A DNA stretch of 64,000 nucleotides from Paraperibacillus marinus (GCF_046237605.1 NZ_CP143542.1:1054001-1118000), one strand, 5' to 3'; counted from the first letter of the stretch, positions 51,799-61,644 are shown. Translations and numbers: made by a program. Notes: a model not told the origin generated them from the letters alone.

Positions 51799-51828
51799 GT
51801 TTATTCCTAAGAGACCAGGGAGATACTA
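51799..51828 (+). promoter_or_regulatory. Sigma-F promoter of lonB
   Basis: GTTTA (51799-51803), 15-bp spacer, GGAGATACTA (51819-51828). The -10 fits the sigma-F consensus GGNNANANTR completely and the -35 fits GYATA at 4 of 5. B. subtilis lonB is a forespore sigma-F gene. Confidence 0.72.
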
Positions 51829-51869
51829 GCAAGTACAAACTAACGTGGATCCTTACGGGAGGGAACAGG

Positions 51870-53531
51870 ATGAGCTGGACAGGAATAGCACTCTTTATAC
51901 AATTGTTTTTCGGGATTATCATCGGTATGTATTTTTTGAACCTTTTAAAAGGGCAGCGGACGCAAAAAGTGTCTATAGACCGTGAATCCCGAAAAGAGAT
52001 GGATCAGCTCAGGAAAATGAGGTCCATCAAGTTGACCGAACCGCTGGCTGAAAAAGTGAGGCCGAAAAGCTTTGACGATATAATGGGGCAGGAAGACGGC
52101 ATTAAATCTCTGAAGGCAGCCCTGTGCGGACCCAATCCGCAGCATGTGATCATCTACGGCCCGCCCGGGGTTGGAAAGACAGCGGCTGCGAGGCTCGCAT
52201 TAGCTGAGGCGAAGCAGAACCCGAAATCACCGTTTGGAATGCAGTCCGTCTTTGTTGAGCTTGATGCGACTACAGCCCGTTTTGATGAGCGCGGAATTGC
52301 CGACCCTCTGATTGGTTCTGTTCATGATCCGATTTATCAGGGAGCGGGATCCATGGGACAAGCCGGTATCCCCCAGCCAAAACAGGGGGCCGTGACCAAT
52401 GCCCATGGAGGAGTCTTGTTCATAGATGAAATAGGAGAGCTGCATTCTATTCAGATGAATAAACTTCTTAAAGTGCTTGAAGATAGGAAGGTTTTCTTAG
52501 AGAGTGCGTATTATCAAGAGGAAAATGCCCAGATTCCCGCACATATCCATGATATTTTTAAAAATGGGCTGCCTGCAGATTTCCGGCTGATCGGAGCAAC
52601 GACACGGACACCCAGTGAGATTCCGCCTGCCATCCGCTCCAGATGCATGGAGGTCTTTTTCCGGGAATTAGATGAAGAGGAAATAGCAGCTGTTGCAAAA
52701 AATGCAGCCGAGAAAATTAATTTAAGCATAAGCCGCTACAGCCTGGACATGCTTGCCGGTTATGCCAGGAATGGCAGGGAAGCGGTCAATCTTGTTCAGA
52801 TCGCAGCGGGGCTTGCCATCACCGCAGACCGCAATTCCATTCGTGATGAAGATATGGAGTGGGTTATCCACTCAAGCCAGCTCTCACCTCGCATGGAAAG
52901 GAAGATAGCTGCAAAGCCCAAAATAGGGATTGTCAATGGACTTGCCGTTCACGGACCGAACTCGGGGGCTCTTCTTGAAATAGAGGTTACGGTGCTGCCG
53001 GCGGAAGAGAAGGGCTCCATTAATATAACCGGGATCGTGGATGAGGAAAGCATCGGCGGTACCGGAAAATCCATACGGAGAAAGAGCATGGCACGAGGAT
53101 CGATCGAGAATGTGATCACTGTCCTGCGGTCGATGGGTGTGCCTGCGGGTCAATATGATATCCATGTGAACTTTCCTGGCGGCACACCGGTAGACGGACC
53201 CTCAGCTGGAACGGCCATGGCAGCTGCGATTTACTCTGCAGTCTATAAAATTCCTGTGGACCATGAAGTCGCGATGACAGGTGAAATCAGCATACATGGG
53301 AATGTACTGCCAATCGGCGGTGTTGTGCCGAAAATAAAGGCGGCTAAAAAAGCAGGTGCCAAGCGGGTGATCATCCCCAAGGAGAATATGGCCGGTATCC
53401 TGAAGGAAATCGAAGGCATCGAGATTATCCCGGTGAAACATCTTTCAGAGGTATTTGACGCCTGTCTCCTGAAGGCTGTCATGCCGGAAGAGATACTCCT
53501 GCCAGACCTTAGTAAAAAAGAGAGTGTATGA
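51870..53531 (+). CDS. lonB: Forespore Lon-like protease LonB
   Basis: ATP-dependent, membrane-bound Lon-type protease made in the forespore. ATG 51870 behind GGGAGGG gives 553 residues, the B. subtilis length; 34 in-frame codons upstream run through the promoter and are rejected. N-terminal membrane helix (about 5-25), AAA+ domain with Walker A GPPGVGKT at 97-104 and Walker B GGVLFIDEIGE near 190, and Lon protease domain with catalytic Ser in DGPSAGTAMAA and Lys in KAAKKAGAKRV. It lacks the long Lon N-terminal domain. Confidence 0.95.
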   Translation: MSWTGIALFIQLFFGIIIGMYFLNLLKGQRTQKVSIDRESRKEMDQLRKMRSIKLTEPLAEKVRPKSFDDIMGQEDGIKSLKAALCGPNPQHVIIYGPPGVGKTAAARLALAEAKQNPKSPFGMQSVFVELDATTARFDERGIADPLIGSVHDPIYQGAGSMGQAGIPQPKQGAVTNAHGGVLFIDEIGELHSIQMNKLLKVLEDRKVFLESAYYQEENAQIPAHIHDIFKNGLPADFRLIGATTRTPSEIPPAIRSRCMEVFFRELDEEEIAAVAKNAAEKINLSISRYSLDMLAGYARNGREAVNLVQIAAGLAITADRNSIRDEDMEWVIHSSQLSPRMERKIAAKPKIGIVNGLAVHGPNSGALLEIEVTVLPAEEKGSINITGIVDEESIGGTGKSIRRKSMARGSIENVITVLRSMGVPAGQYDIHVNFPGGTPVDGPSAGTAMAAAIYSAVYKIPVDHEVAMTGEISIHGNVLPIGGVVPKIKAAKKAGAKRVIIPKENMAGILKEIEGIEIIPVKHLSEVFDACLLKAVMPEEILLPDLSKKESV

Positions 53532-53532
53532 C

Positions 53533-53558
53533 ACGGCTGTCCTTGTACAGCCGTTTTT
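53533..53558 (+). terminator. Terminator after lonB
   Basis: ACGGCTGT (53533-53540) pairs with ACAGCCGT (53547-53554), then Ts. Confidence 0.82.
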
Positions 53559-53579
53559 CTCTTCATAGAAATCAAACAT

Positions 53580-53750
53580 GAGTTTTCTACTCGCAGCCCA
53601 TGCATAAAAAGGAACCTGTACAAGAGCAAGAACAAACACAATGGGGCGGTGGAGCGGAGTAAGGCGCAGGCAGGAATGCCAGCAAAATCAATGATGTCAC
53701 ACCTGGCTGCAGGAAGACTTATCCTACATGCAGCTCCGCCCCTTTTCCTC
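53580..53750 (+). repeat. Family 2 repeat, copy 3
   Basis: About 171 bp, the best-preserved copy: TTTCTACTCGCAGCCCATG, GGAACCTGTACAAGAGCAAG, GGGGCGGTGGAGCGGAG, GCAGGAATGCCAGCA and GCAGCTCCGCCCCTTTTCC. GGGGCGG(TG)GAGC pairs with GCAGCTCCGCCCC. It lies in the 504-bp lonB-lonA gap; nothing else is seen there apart from the lonB terminator and the lonA ribosome site. Confidence 0.85.
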
Positions 53751-54035
53751 AAAAAAAACGGCTTAACCCATCTTCTCATAGGGAAAGGGAAAGATAACAA
53801 TCCAAATAAGGAGGAATAAGGTACGGGAGCGGAAGGGAAAATATTAATAAAATGGTGTGTGACCCAGTGACCTGATGCACGATAAGGGCATAAACACAAG
53901 AAATAGACACATTTATTCAAATAAGATAGAATTGTGAGAAGGCTTTACTTCAAAGTAATTTTGAAGGCGGCCATAAAAGTGATTAGATGCATGCTTGTCA
54001 TGTGTTTTTAATTTTTACAGGAGGTGTCAGTACAG

Positions 54036-56360
54036 ATGGCGACAAATAGTGAGATTCTCGTCCCCCTCCTTCCGCTTAGAGGATTGCTGGTATACCCTAC
54101 AATGGTTCTGCATTTGGACGTAGGGCGTGATAAATCCGTCCATGCACTGGAAAAAGCGATGGTAGACGACCATTTGATCTTTCTAACTACACAGAAGGAT
54201 GTTTCAATAGATGAACCTTCCGAACAGGATATCTATAAGATGGGAACACTAACCAAGGTCAAGCAGATGCTCAAGCTTCCCAACGGGACGATTCGTGTTC
54301 TGGTCGAAGGGCTCAAAAGGGCAAAAATTGTAACCTTTTATGATGAAGAAACACATTTCTCTGCAAAGCTTGAAACCTTTGAAGACAACCCGGAGAAGGA
54401 TGTGGAACATCAGGCCCTGATGAGGTCGCTTCTTGAATATTTTGAACAGTACATAAAAATGTCCAAGAAGATTTCCGCCGAAACCTATTCATCGGCTGCC
54501 GATATTGAAGAGCCCGGCCGGATGGCGGATATCATCGCATCCAATCTTCCGCTTAAGCTGAAGGAAAAGCAGGAAGTCCTTGAGACCATTGATGTGAAAG
54601 AACGTTTGGTCAAGGTTCTTGAGACCATCAATAACGAAAAGGAAGTCCTTAATCTGGAGAAAAAAATCGGCCAGCGCGTCAAGCGTTCCATGGAAAGGAC
54701 CCAGAAGGAATATTATCTGCGTGAACAAATGAAGGCCATCCAGAAAGAGCTCGGGGATAAAGAAGGCAAGACGAGCGAAGTCGCTGCCCTGCAGGAAAAA
54801 ATTGAAGCTGCAGGTATGCCGGACAATGTAAGGGAGACGGCTTTTAAAGAACTTGACCGTTATGAAAAGATTCCAGCCAGCTCTGCCGAGAGTGCGGTAA
54901 TCCGGAATTATATCGAATGGCTTGCTGTTCTTCCCTGGTCCAATGCCACTCGGGATGACCTGGATGTCAACAAAGCAGAAAAGATCCTCCACCGCGACCA
55001 TTATGGGCTTGAATCCGTGAAGGAAAGGGTCCTTGAGTATCTGGCTGTCCAGCAGCTTACCAATTCACTCAGAGGGCCGATCCTTTGCCTTGCAGGCCCT
55101 CCCGGGGTAGGTAAAACCAGCCTTGCGAAATCCATCGCGTCCTCACTCAACCGGAACTTCGTCCGAGTGTCGCTTGGCGGGGTCAGGGATGAATCTGAAA
55201 TCCGAGGACACAGAAGGACATATGTCGGCGCCATGCCAGGCAGGATCATTCAGGGCATGAAGAAAGCTGGGACCATCAACCCGGTCTTCCTGCTTGATGA
55301 AATTGACAAAATGTCCAATGACTTCAGGGGAGATCCGTCAGCCGCGATGCTTGAAGTGCTCGACCCTGAACAAAATCACAATTTCAGCGATCACTATATT
55401 GAAGAATCGTATGATCTGTCAAAGGTCATGTTCGTCGCTACAGCCAACAACCTGGCCACCATACCGGGTCCGCTGAGGGACCGGATGGAGATCATCTCGA
55501 TTGCAGGCTATACAGAGCTTGAAAAGCTGAACATTGCCAAGCATCATCTGCTGATGAAAGAGCTGGAAGAGCACGGGCTGAAGAAGAGCCAGCTCCAGAT
55601 GAAGGACGAGGCGTTAGTGAACATCATCCGTTACTATACCCGGGAAGCCGGGGTGCGCGGACTCGAGCGCCAGCTGGCGACGATATGCAGGAAAACGGCA
55701 AGAATCATCGTCTCCGGCGAGAAGAAGAAGGTCATCATAAGTGAAAAGAATCTGGAAGAGTTCCTTGGCAAAAGGAAGTTCCGGTATGGCCAGGCTGAAA
55801 TGGAGGATCAGGTAGGCGTTGCGACCGGCCTCGCTTATACGACGGTCGGAGGAGACACGCTTCAGATCGAGGTCAGCCTTGCACCCGGGAAAGGAAAGCT
55901 TGTCCTTACCGGAAAGCTTGGCGATGTTATGAAGGAGTCCGCCCAGGCTGCATTCAGCTATGTGCGTTCCAAGGCAAAGGACCTTTCGATTGATGAAAAC
56001 TTCCATGAGAAAAATGATATCCATATCCATGTTCCTGAAGGCGCTGTGCCAAAGGATGGTCCATCCGCAGGTATCACCATTGCTACAGCCCTTGTATCTG
56101 CCCTATCCGGAAAGCCGATCAGAAGGGAAGTCGGAATGACCGGCGAGATCACACTAAGGGGCCGTGTCCTGCCGATAGGCGGGGTAAAAGAAAAGACTTT
56201 GAGCGCCCACCGTGCAGGTCTTACGAAAATCATCCTTCCAAGGGATAATGAGAAAGATATAGAAGACATACCGGAAAGTGTCCGGAATCAGCTTGAATTT
56301 GTACTTGTCTCCCATGTGGATGAAGTCCTTAAGCACGCTCTGGCAGGTGAAAAGGTTTGA
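54036..56360 (+). CDS. lonA: ATP-dependent protease Lon (LonA)
   Basis: Cytoplasmic housekeeping and stress protease. ATG 54036 behind AGGAGG gives 774 residues, identical to the B. subtilis length; GTG 54024 is inside the ribosome site. N-terminal substrate domain opening VPLLPLRGLLVYPTMVLHL, coiled-coil middle (about 190-260), AAA+ Walker A GPPGVGKTS near 354 and Walker B PVFLLDEIDKM, protease domain with Ser in KDGPSAGITIATAL near 677 and Lys in KEKTLSAHRAG near 720. Confidence 0.97.
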   Translation: MATNSEILVPLLPLRGLLVYPTMVLHLDVGRDKSVHALEKAMVDDHLIFLTTQKDVSIDEPSEQDIYKMGTLTKVKQMLKLPNGTIRVLVEGLKRAKIVTFYDEETHFSAKLETFEDNPEKDVEHQALMRSLLEYFEQYIKMSKKISAETYSSAADIEEPGRMADIIASNLPLKLKEKQEVLETIDVKERLVKVLETINNEKEVLNLEKKIGQRVKRSMERTQKEYYLREQMKAIQKELGDKEGKTSEVAALQEKIEAAGMPDNVRETAFKELDRYEKIPASSAESAVIRNYIEWLAVLPWSNATRDDLDVNKAEKILHRDHYGLESVKERVLEYLAVQQLTNSLRGPILCLAGPPGVGKTSLAKSIASSLNRNFVRVSLGGVRDESEIRGHRRTYVGAMPGRIIQGMKKAGTINPVFLLDEIDKMSNDFRGDPSAAMLEVLDPEQNHNFSDHYIEESYDLSKVMFVATANNLATIPGPLRDRMEIISIAGYTELEKLNIAKHHLLMKELEEHGLKKSQLQMKDEALVNIIRYYTREAGVRGLERQLATICRKTARIIVSGEKKKVIISEKNLEEFLGKRKFRYGQAEMEDQVGVATGLAYTTVGGDTLQIEVSLAPGKGKLVLTGKLGDVMKESAQAAFSYVRSKAKDLSIDENFHEKNDIHIHVPEGAVPKDGPSAGITIATALVSALSGKPIRREVGMTGEITLRGRVLPIGGVKEKTLSAHRAGLTKIILPRDNEKDIEDIPESVRNQLEFVLVSHVDEVLKHALAGEKV

Positions 56361-56938
56361 AGATCAACAGCTCAGAGATCATCATCAGCGCTGTAAAGCC
56401 TGAACAGTATCCGGAAGGGGGCCTGCCGGAATTTGCCCTGGCAGGCAGGTCCAATGTCGGAAAATCTTCTTTTATCAATAAGATGATCAATCGAAAAGCG
56501 CTTGCGAGGATTTCATCCAAGCCGGGGAAGACGCAGACCCTGAATTTTTATCTGCTGAATGAAGCATTGTATTTTGTGGATGTACCGGGATATGGCTATG
56601 CAAAGGTCTCGAAATCAGAGAGGGAAGCATGGGGCAGGATGATTGAAACCTATATCACCCAAAGAGAACCGCTTCGTGCCGTCATCCTGATTGTCGACCT
56701 GCGTCATCCGCCTTCAAGCGATGATGTTATGATGTATAACTTCCTGAAGCATTATGAAATACCCTGCGTGGTCATTGCCACCAAAGCTGATAAGATTCCT
56801 AAGGGAAAATGGCAGAAACACCTCAAAGTCACAAGGGAGACCCTGGACTTTGATCCGGATGACCATCTGGTCCTGTTCTCATCCGAGACTGGACTCGGCA
56901 AGGAAGAAGCCTGGTCTGTACTGGAAAGCATGATGTAA
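56357..56938 (+). CDS. ysxC: Ribosome-biogenesis GTPase YsxC (EngB)
   Basis: Essential GTPase acting in 50S subunit assembly. 193 residues from TTG 56357, overlapping the lonA stop by 4 bp, so translation is coupled. G1 GRSNVGKSS at 30-38, G2 region SKPGKTQTLNFY, G3 DVPGYGYAKV near 72-81, G4 ATKADKIPKG near 137-146, G5 SSETGLG near 174. Complete. Confidence 0.96.
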   Translation: MKINSSEIIISAVKPEQYPEGGLPEFALAGRSNVGKSSFINKMINRKALARISSKPGKTQTLNFYLLNEALYFVDVPGYGYAKVSKSEREAWGRMIETYITQREPLRAVILIVDLRHPPSSDDVMMYNFLKHYEIPCVVIATKADKIPKGKWQKHLKVTRETLDFDPDDHLVLFSSETGLGKEEAWSVLESMM

Positions 56939-56940
56939 AT

Positions 56941-56976
56941 AAAAGGGCGGTCCGTGCTCACGGACCGCCCTTTTGT
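56941..56976 (+). terminator. Terminator after lonA-ysxC
   Basis: AAAAGGGCGGTCCGT (56941-56955), loop GCTC, ACGGACCGCCCTTTT (56960-56974). Confidence 0.9.
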
Positions 56977-57067
56977 TATTTAACGCGGGAGTGCCCGGAA
57001 TATCATAAAAATCGGGCGTATATGTGGAATTTTTTATTTTTTTTGGGGAAACTGTACAGAAGCGGCC

Positions 57068-57556
57068 TCACTTTTTCTTTCTCCCCATCAAGAAAAACAG
57101 CCCGATTCCAATAAGGAAAACCGGCCAGAAATTCCAGGCTGAAGAAATACCAATCTCCAGGAGCCCCATCCAATTCATAATTTTGTCATAGAATAACATA
57201 AATACAGATATGGCCAGCAGGAGAACACCATGGAACATGCCGGATCTGGTTTCCTTTGCACGCAGAATGAAGCCAAGCCCGATGATTAATAGGAAAACAC
57301 CGATATGATCGGGCCAGACCTGGAATTTATTCACGATATGAAAATGAATGCCAAGTCCGGACAGAACCACCCCGGGCAGTATGGATTCATGTTCCCGGCC
57401 TCCATATGCCCCAATCAAAAAGGACAGGCCGGTGATGAGGAGCAGTGTCGGCCAGGTGAAAAAGCCCTCAAAGGGTTCGATTCCTGCCTGCTCCAGCAGG
57501 AAGTAAACACCGAAACCAATCAGGATGATTCCGGGAAATAAACGCTGTGATTTCAT
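57068..57556 (-). CDS. ysxD: Membrane protein, YsxD-like (LiaF/DUF5668-type helices)
   Basis: 162 residues with about six hydrophobic segments arranged as repeats of a glycine-rich helix pair (FPGIILIGFGVYFLLEQAG, LLLITGLSFLIGAYGG, FWPVFLIGIGLFFLMG), ending in RKKK. This resembles the membrane part of LiaF-like proteins. Start ATG has a strong AGGAGGAAATC site. Its place between ysxC and hemA corresponds to ysxD; function unknown. It is on the opposite strand to its neighbours. Confidence 0.75.
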   Translation of the reverse strand: MKSQRLFPGIILIGFGVYFLLEQAGIEPFEGFFTWPTLLLITGLSFLIGAYGGREHESILPGVVLSGLGIHFHIVNKFQVWPDHIGVFLLIIGLGFILRAKETRSGMFHGVLLLAISVFMLFYDKIMNWMGLLEIGISSAWNFWPVFLIGIGLFFLMGRKKK

Positions 57557-57669
57557 GATTTCCTCCTAATGCAGCTCTTGCATGACAAACTGTTTTTGTA
57601 CCTTGGTAAATGGTATCATACAATTTCATCATCTGTTCAAAATTATACTGCGATAAAGCAGATTATACA

Positions 57670-57678
57670 TGCTATAAT
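57670..57678 (+). promoter_or_regulatory. Extended -10 promoter of hemA
   Basis: TGCTATAAT (extended -10) about 54 bp before hemA. No good -35 is visible at 17 bp. Confidence 0.55.
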
Positions 57679-57731
57679 AGCAAATGGTGTATAGTAAAAG
57701 TATCGTAAATTTTTTTGGGGGTGCACAGATT

Positions 57732-59072
57732 ATGCATATATTAGCAGTCGGCTTGAATTTTAGAACTGCCCCTGTCGAAATAAGAGAGAAACTTTCATTC
57801 AATGAGGCAGAGCTTCATGAGGCAATGAAAGTTTTAAAAAATAAAAAAAGCATTTTAGAGAATGTTATTGTTTCGACCTGCAATAGAACTGAAATCTACG
57901 CCGTGGTCGATCAGGCCCATACTGGCAGATATTATATAAAAGAATTTTTATCAGAATGGTTCAGCATAGATAAAGAGGAGTTTTCACCCTACTTATTCAT
58001 TTATGAACAAGAGGGTGCTATTCAGCATCTTTTCAAGGTGGCCTCAGGCCTTGATTCCATGGTCATCGGAGAAACCCAGATTCTTGGACAAGTACGTGCA
58101 AGCTTCCTTCTTGCCCAGCAGGAGCGCACATCAGGCTCGATATTCAACCGCCTGTTCAAGCAGGCTGTGACATTTGCCAAAAAAGCACATGCTGAAACGG
58201 AGATCAATACAAATGCTGTGTCTGTGAGCTATGCTGCAGTGGAACTGGCCAAGAAAATCTTCGGTTCCCTGAAAGGCAAGCATGTATTGATTCTTGGCGC
58301 CGGGAAAATGGGAGAGCTCGCCATCCAGAATCTGCAGGGAAGCGGCGCAACAAGCATCACGGTCATCAACCGCACCTACGAAAAAGCCGTTTCACTGGCA
58401 GAGCGTTTCAATGGCGAAGCAAAGAGCCTTAACGAGCTTCAGTGCGCGCTGGTAGAGGCGGATATATTGATAAGCTCAACCGGCGCAAAGGATTTCGTCC
58501 TTAACCGGGAAACAATGGAGCAGGTCAACAGGATGAGGAAGGGCCGGCCGGCCTTCCTGGTGGATATTGCGGTTCCCCGGGACCTTGATCCTGCCATCTC
58601 CGGCCTTGAAAATGTCTTCCTGTATGATATCGATGATCTTGAAGGCATTGTGGAAGCTAACCTGGAGGAGCGGAGAGTGGCTGCGGAAAGCATCGAGCTG
58701 ATGATTGAAGCTGAAATCTCTGACTTCAACAGGTGGCTTAATATGCTTGGTGTGGTGCCGGTTATATCGGCTCTTCGTGAAAAGGCCCTATCCATTCAGG
58801 CAGAGACCATGGACAGCATCCAGAGGAAACTTCCTCATCTGACTGATCGTGAGGTCAAGCTCTTGAACAAGCATACAAAGAGCATCATTAACCAGATGCT
58901 GAAGGATCCGATTTCCTACGCCAAGGAGCTTGCCGGCAGCGGAAATTCATCTGCAGCCCTCGATCAGTTCATCCAGATTTTCAACATCAGTGATGAAGTT
59001 GAAGGACAGGCTGTGAAGGCACAAGGCAGGGAAATTTCCCAAGAGCTTAAACCGGCTGCGGTTCATGGATAG
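57732..59072 (+). CDS. hemA: Glutamyl-tRNA reductase
   Basis: Reduces glutamyl-tRNA(Glu) to glutamate semialdehyde with NADPH, the first and controlled step of haem synthesis. ATG 57732 gives 446 residues beginning MHILAVGLNFRTAPVEIRE; 16 in-frame codons before it are rejected. Catalytic Cys50 in VSTCNRTEIY, ETQILGQVR near 116, NADPH Rossmann GAGKMGELA near 194-202, C-terminal dimerisation helices (about 320-420). Confidence 0.96.
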   Translation: MHILAVGLNFRTAPVEIREKLSFNEAELHEAMKVLKNKKSILENVIVSTCNRTEIYAVVDQAHTGRYYIKEFLSEWFSIDKEEFSPYLFIYEQEGAIQHLFKVASGLDSMVIGETQILGQVRASFLLAQQERTSGSIFNRLFKQAVTFAKKAHAETEINTNAVSVSYAAVELAKKIFGSLKGKHVLILGAGKMGELAIQNLQGSGATSITVINRTYEKAVSLAERFNGEAKSLNELQCALVEADILISSTGAKDFVLNRETMEQVNRMRKGRPAFLVDIAVPRDLDPAISGLENVFLYDIDDLEGIVEANLEERRVAAESIELMIEAEISDFNRWLNMLGVVPVISALREKALSIQAETMDSIQRKLPHLTDREVKLLNKHTKSIINQMLKDPISYAKELAGSGNSSAALDQFIQIFNISDEVEGQAVKAQGREISQELKPAAVHG

Positions 59073-59086
59073 AAGAGGGATCTGCC

Positions 59087-59920
59087 ATGCTTGAATTATC
59101 CATGACCCGCCTCCATGAGGCTACTGTCGTTCTGTATGCCTTAAGCGTGCTATTATACTTTATAGATTTTCTTAATAATGACCGGAAGGCAAACCGTATT
59201 GCCTTCTGGCTGCTTGCGATTGTTTGGCTTCTTCAAACAATTTTTTTATTTCTGTACGTACGGGAGACAGGCAGATTCCCTGTTTTGACCATCTTTGAAG
59301 GGTTATATTTCTATGCGTGGCTATTGATTACCCTGTCGCTTGTCGTCAACAGACTCCTAAGGGTGGACTTTACCGTATTCTTTACAAATGTGCTCGGATT
59401 TATAGTCATGGCTGTCCACACATTCGCGCCTGTCCAGGTCGAATCCCATGCTCTTGCAGAGCGGATGGTATCGGAGCTGCTGCTGATCCATATTACCATG
59501 GCCATCTTGTCTTACGCGGCTTTCTCCCTGTCCTTTGTATTTTCAGTTCTTTATTTGATTCAATATGATCTGCTGAAAAGGAAAAAGTGGGGGAAAAGGC
59601 TGACGAGGCTCGGGGATTTGTCCAAGCTTGAAAAGACCTCATACATTCTGAATGTAATCGGGGTCCCGCTCCTGCTGTTGTCCCTCATCCTCGGCCTGCA
59701 GTGGGCAAATATCAAGCTGCCGCACATTCCCTGGTCTGATCCGAAGATTGTCGGCTCTTTCATTGTACTGACAGCCTACAGCATCTATTTATATTGCAAG
59801 GTCCGCAAGCAGGTCTACGGAAAAAGCCTGGCTCTGTGGAACCTTGCCTCATTCCTAATTGTATTAGTGAACTTTTTATTGTTTGGCAGTTTATCAGGAT
59901 TCCATTTTTGGTATTCGTAA
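59087..59920 (+). CDS. hemX: HemX, CcsA/ResC-like membrane protein
   Basis: 277-residue membrane protein with eight hydrophobic segments, similar to cytochrome c assembly protein CcsA. In B. subtilis HemX lowers the cellular level of HemA. Conserved patterns: FDFLNN-like IDFLNNDRKANR after the first helix, LTIFEGLYFYAWLL near 65, HITMAILSYAAFSLSFVFS near 137. Lies between hemA and hemC. Confidence 0.93.
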   Translation: MLELSMTRLHEATVVLYALSVLLYFIDFLNNDRKANRIAFWLLAIVWLLQTIFLFLYVRETGRFPVLTIFEGLYFYAWLLITLSLVVNRLLRVDFTVFFTNVLGFIVMAVHTFAPVQVESHALAERMVSELLLIHITMAILSYAAFSLSFVFSVLYLIQYDLLKRKKWGKRLTRLGDLSKLEKTSYILNVIGVPLLLLSLILGLQWANIKLPHIPWSDPKIVGSFIVLTAYSIYLYCKVRKQVYGKSLALWNLASFLIVLVNFLLFGSLSGFHFWYS

Positions 59921-59932
59921 CGGGAGGCTCTT

Positions 59933-60868
59933 ATGAGAAAAATTATCGTAGGATCTAGAAGAAGTAAATTGGCGCTCACTCAAACGAACTGGGTTATCAG
60001 CCAGCTGAAGGCGCTTGGACTTCCATTTGAATTTGAAGTCAAGGAAATCGTCACTAAAGGAGATAAGATACTGGATGTGACTCTTTCGAAGGTCGGAGGC
60101 AAGGGCTTGTTTGTCAAAGAAATCGAACAGGCCATGCTGGATCATGAAATCGACATGGCTGTGCACAGCATGAAGGATATGCCGGCTGTATTGCCCCAAG
60201 GCCTGACCATCGGCTGTATCCCGGCGCGTGAGGATCACAGGGACGTGCTTATCTCGAAAGGCAATGTGAAGCTTGCCGACCTGAAGGAAGGCGCTGTGAT
60301 CGGCACCAGCAGCTTAAGAAGGAGCGCCCAGCTTCTTGCCGCAAGACCCGACCTTGAGATCAAATGGATCCGGGGAAATATTGATACAAGGCTTCAGAAG
60401 CTTAAGGATGAAGATTATGACGCCATCATCCTTGCGGCCGCAGGACTATCGAGGATGGGCTGGAAATCTGAAACAGTCACTGAATACCTTGAACCTGAAT
60501 TATGCCTTCCTGCAGTCGGACAGGGTGCCCTTTCCATCGAATGCAGGGAAGACGATGCGGAGCTGCTCCAGGGTCTTTCCAGGTTTGCCTCTGCCACTGC
60601 CCAAAAAACAGTAGAAGCAGAGCGGGCTTTCCTTGATAGGATGGAAGGCGGCTGCCAGGTGCCGATCGCGGGATATGCCGTGGAGGAGGGGGATGGAAGC
60701 ATCACGCTCACTGCGCTTGTCGCTGCCCCGGATGGCTCAAGGATCATCAAGGAAGCTGTGACCGGTACGGACCCTGCCGCTGTAGGAATAGAAGCAGCCG
60801 GCCTTCTTTCCCAAAGAGGAGGAAAGGACTTGATCGACTCTGTAAAAAGAGAACTGGATCAGGAATAA
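59933..60868 (+). CDS. hemC: Porphobilinogen deaminase (hydroxymethylbilane synthase)
   Basis: Polymerises four porphobilinogens to hydroxymethylbilane. 311 residues: start KIIVGSRRSKLALTQTNWV, catalytic Asp in HSMKDMPAVLP near 82, GTSSLRRSAQLL near 125-136 with phosphate-binding arginines, and the dipyrromethane-carrying Cys in MEGGCQVPIAGY near 241. Overlaps hemD by one base (TAATG). Confidence 0.96.
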   Translation: MRKIIVGSRRSKLALTQTNWVISQLKALGLPFEFEVKEIVTKGDKILDVTLSKVGGKGLFVKEIEQAMLDHEIDMAVHSMKDMPAVLPQGLTIGCIPAREDHRDVLISKGNVKLADLKEGAVIGTSSLRRSAQLLAARPDLEIKWIRGNIDTRLQKLKDEDYDAIILAAAGLSRMGWKSETVTEYLEPELCLPAVGQGALSIECREDDAELLQGLSRFASATAQKTVEAERAFLDRMEGGCQVPIAGYAVEEGDGSITLTALVAAPDGSRIIKEAVTGTDPAAVGIEAAGLLSQRGGKDLIDSVKRELDQE

Positions 60869-61644
60869 TGGAAAATCAAAAGCCTTTGTCCGGCCTGAAT
60901 GTCCTGATTACCCGGGATCAGAAGCAGGCCCGGCCATTTGCCGAGAAAATCAGAATGGCGGGCGGGAATCCTGTATCCATCCCGCTGATTGGATTTGAAG
61001 CGGTTGATTTCACTCCTGCCGCGGGAACATATGACTGGATTGTGTTTACCAGCGCCAATGCCGTCCATTATTTCGGGCTTTCTGAAGAAACGCTGTCCCG
61101 TCTCGGTTCTCCGGAAATTGCTGCAATCGGATCAAAAACACGCGAGGCAATAGAGGTGCGGGGACTCCATGCGGCCTTCATGCCCCGGGAGTATGAGGCA
61201 GAAGCCTTCAGCAGGGAGTTCCTTACTGTCCTGAAAGCCCCGGGACGCATCTTGATTCCTAAAGGAAACCTGGCAGGCAGCACCATCTGCCGCATGCTCG
61301 AGGAGCGGGGGCAGAAATGCACAGAGCTTATCGTTTATAAGAACGAAATTCCGCCGGGAGCTGAAGGCAGGCTTCTTTCCTTTTTAAAACAGGGTCAGAT
61401 TGATATCATAGCCTTAACAAGTTCTTCAACAGCGGTCAATTTAATGAAGACCGCTGTCAAATATGATCTGCTGGATATCGTGCAAAAAAGCCTGGTCGCA
61501 GCCATCGGACCGGCAACAAAAGCGAAAGCCGAATCATTGGGGCTGGAAGTAAAGGTCTGCCCTGATACATATACAGCAGATGCCATGCTTGAAGCGATCA
61601 TCAATCACCTGGCTGGTGCCGGGTACAGGGAGGATATATTATGA
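60868..61644 (+). CDS. hemD: Uroporphyrinogen-III synthase
   Basis: Cyclises hydroxymethylbilane with ring D inversion. 258 residues, a fast-diverging family, recognised from LNVLITRDQKQARPFAEKI near 9-27, DWIVFTSANAVHYF near 54-67 and the C-terminal IIALTSSSTAVNLM, VAAIGPATKAKAESLGL. Position between hemC and hemB fits. Overlaps hemB by 4 bp. Confidence 0.93.
   Translation: MENQKPLSGLNVLITRDQKQARPFAEKIRMAGGNPVSIPLIGFEAVDFTPAAGTYDWIVFTSANAVHYFGLSEETLSRLGSPEIAAIGSKTREAIEVRGLHAAFMPREYEAEAFSREFLTVLKAPGRILIPKGNLAGSTICRMLEERGQKCTELIVYKNEIPPGAEGRLLSFLKQGQIDIIALTSSSTAVNLMKTAVKYDLLDIVQKSLVAAIGPATKAKAESLGLEVKVCPDTYTADAMLEAIINHLAGAGYREDIL

Noticed and set aside
57601..57731. PerR box in the hemA promoter
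   Set aside because: The TTATA-rich sequence does not form the required TTATAATNATTATAA palindrome.
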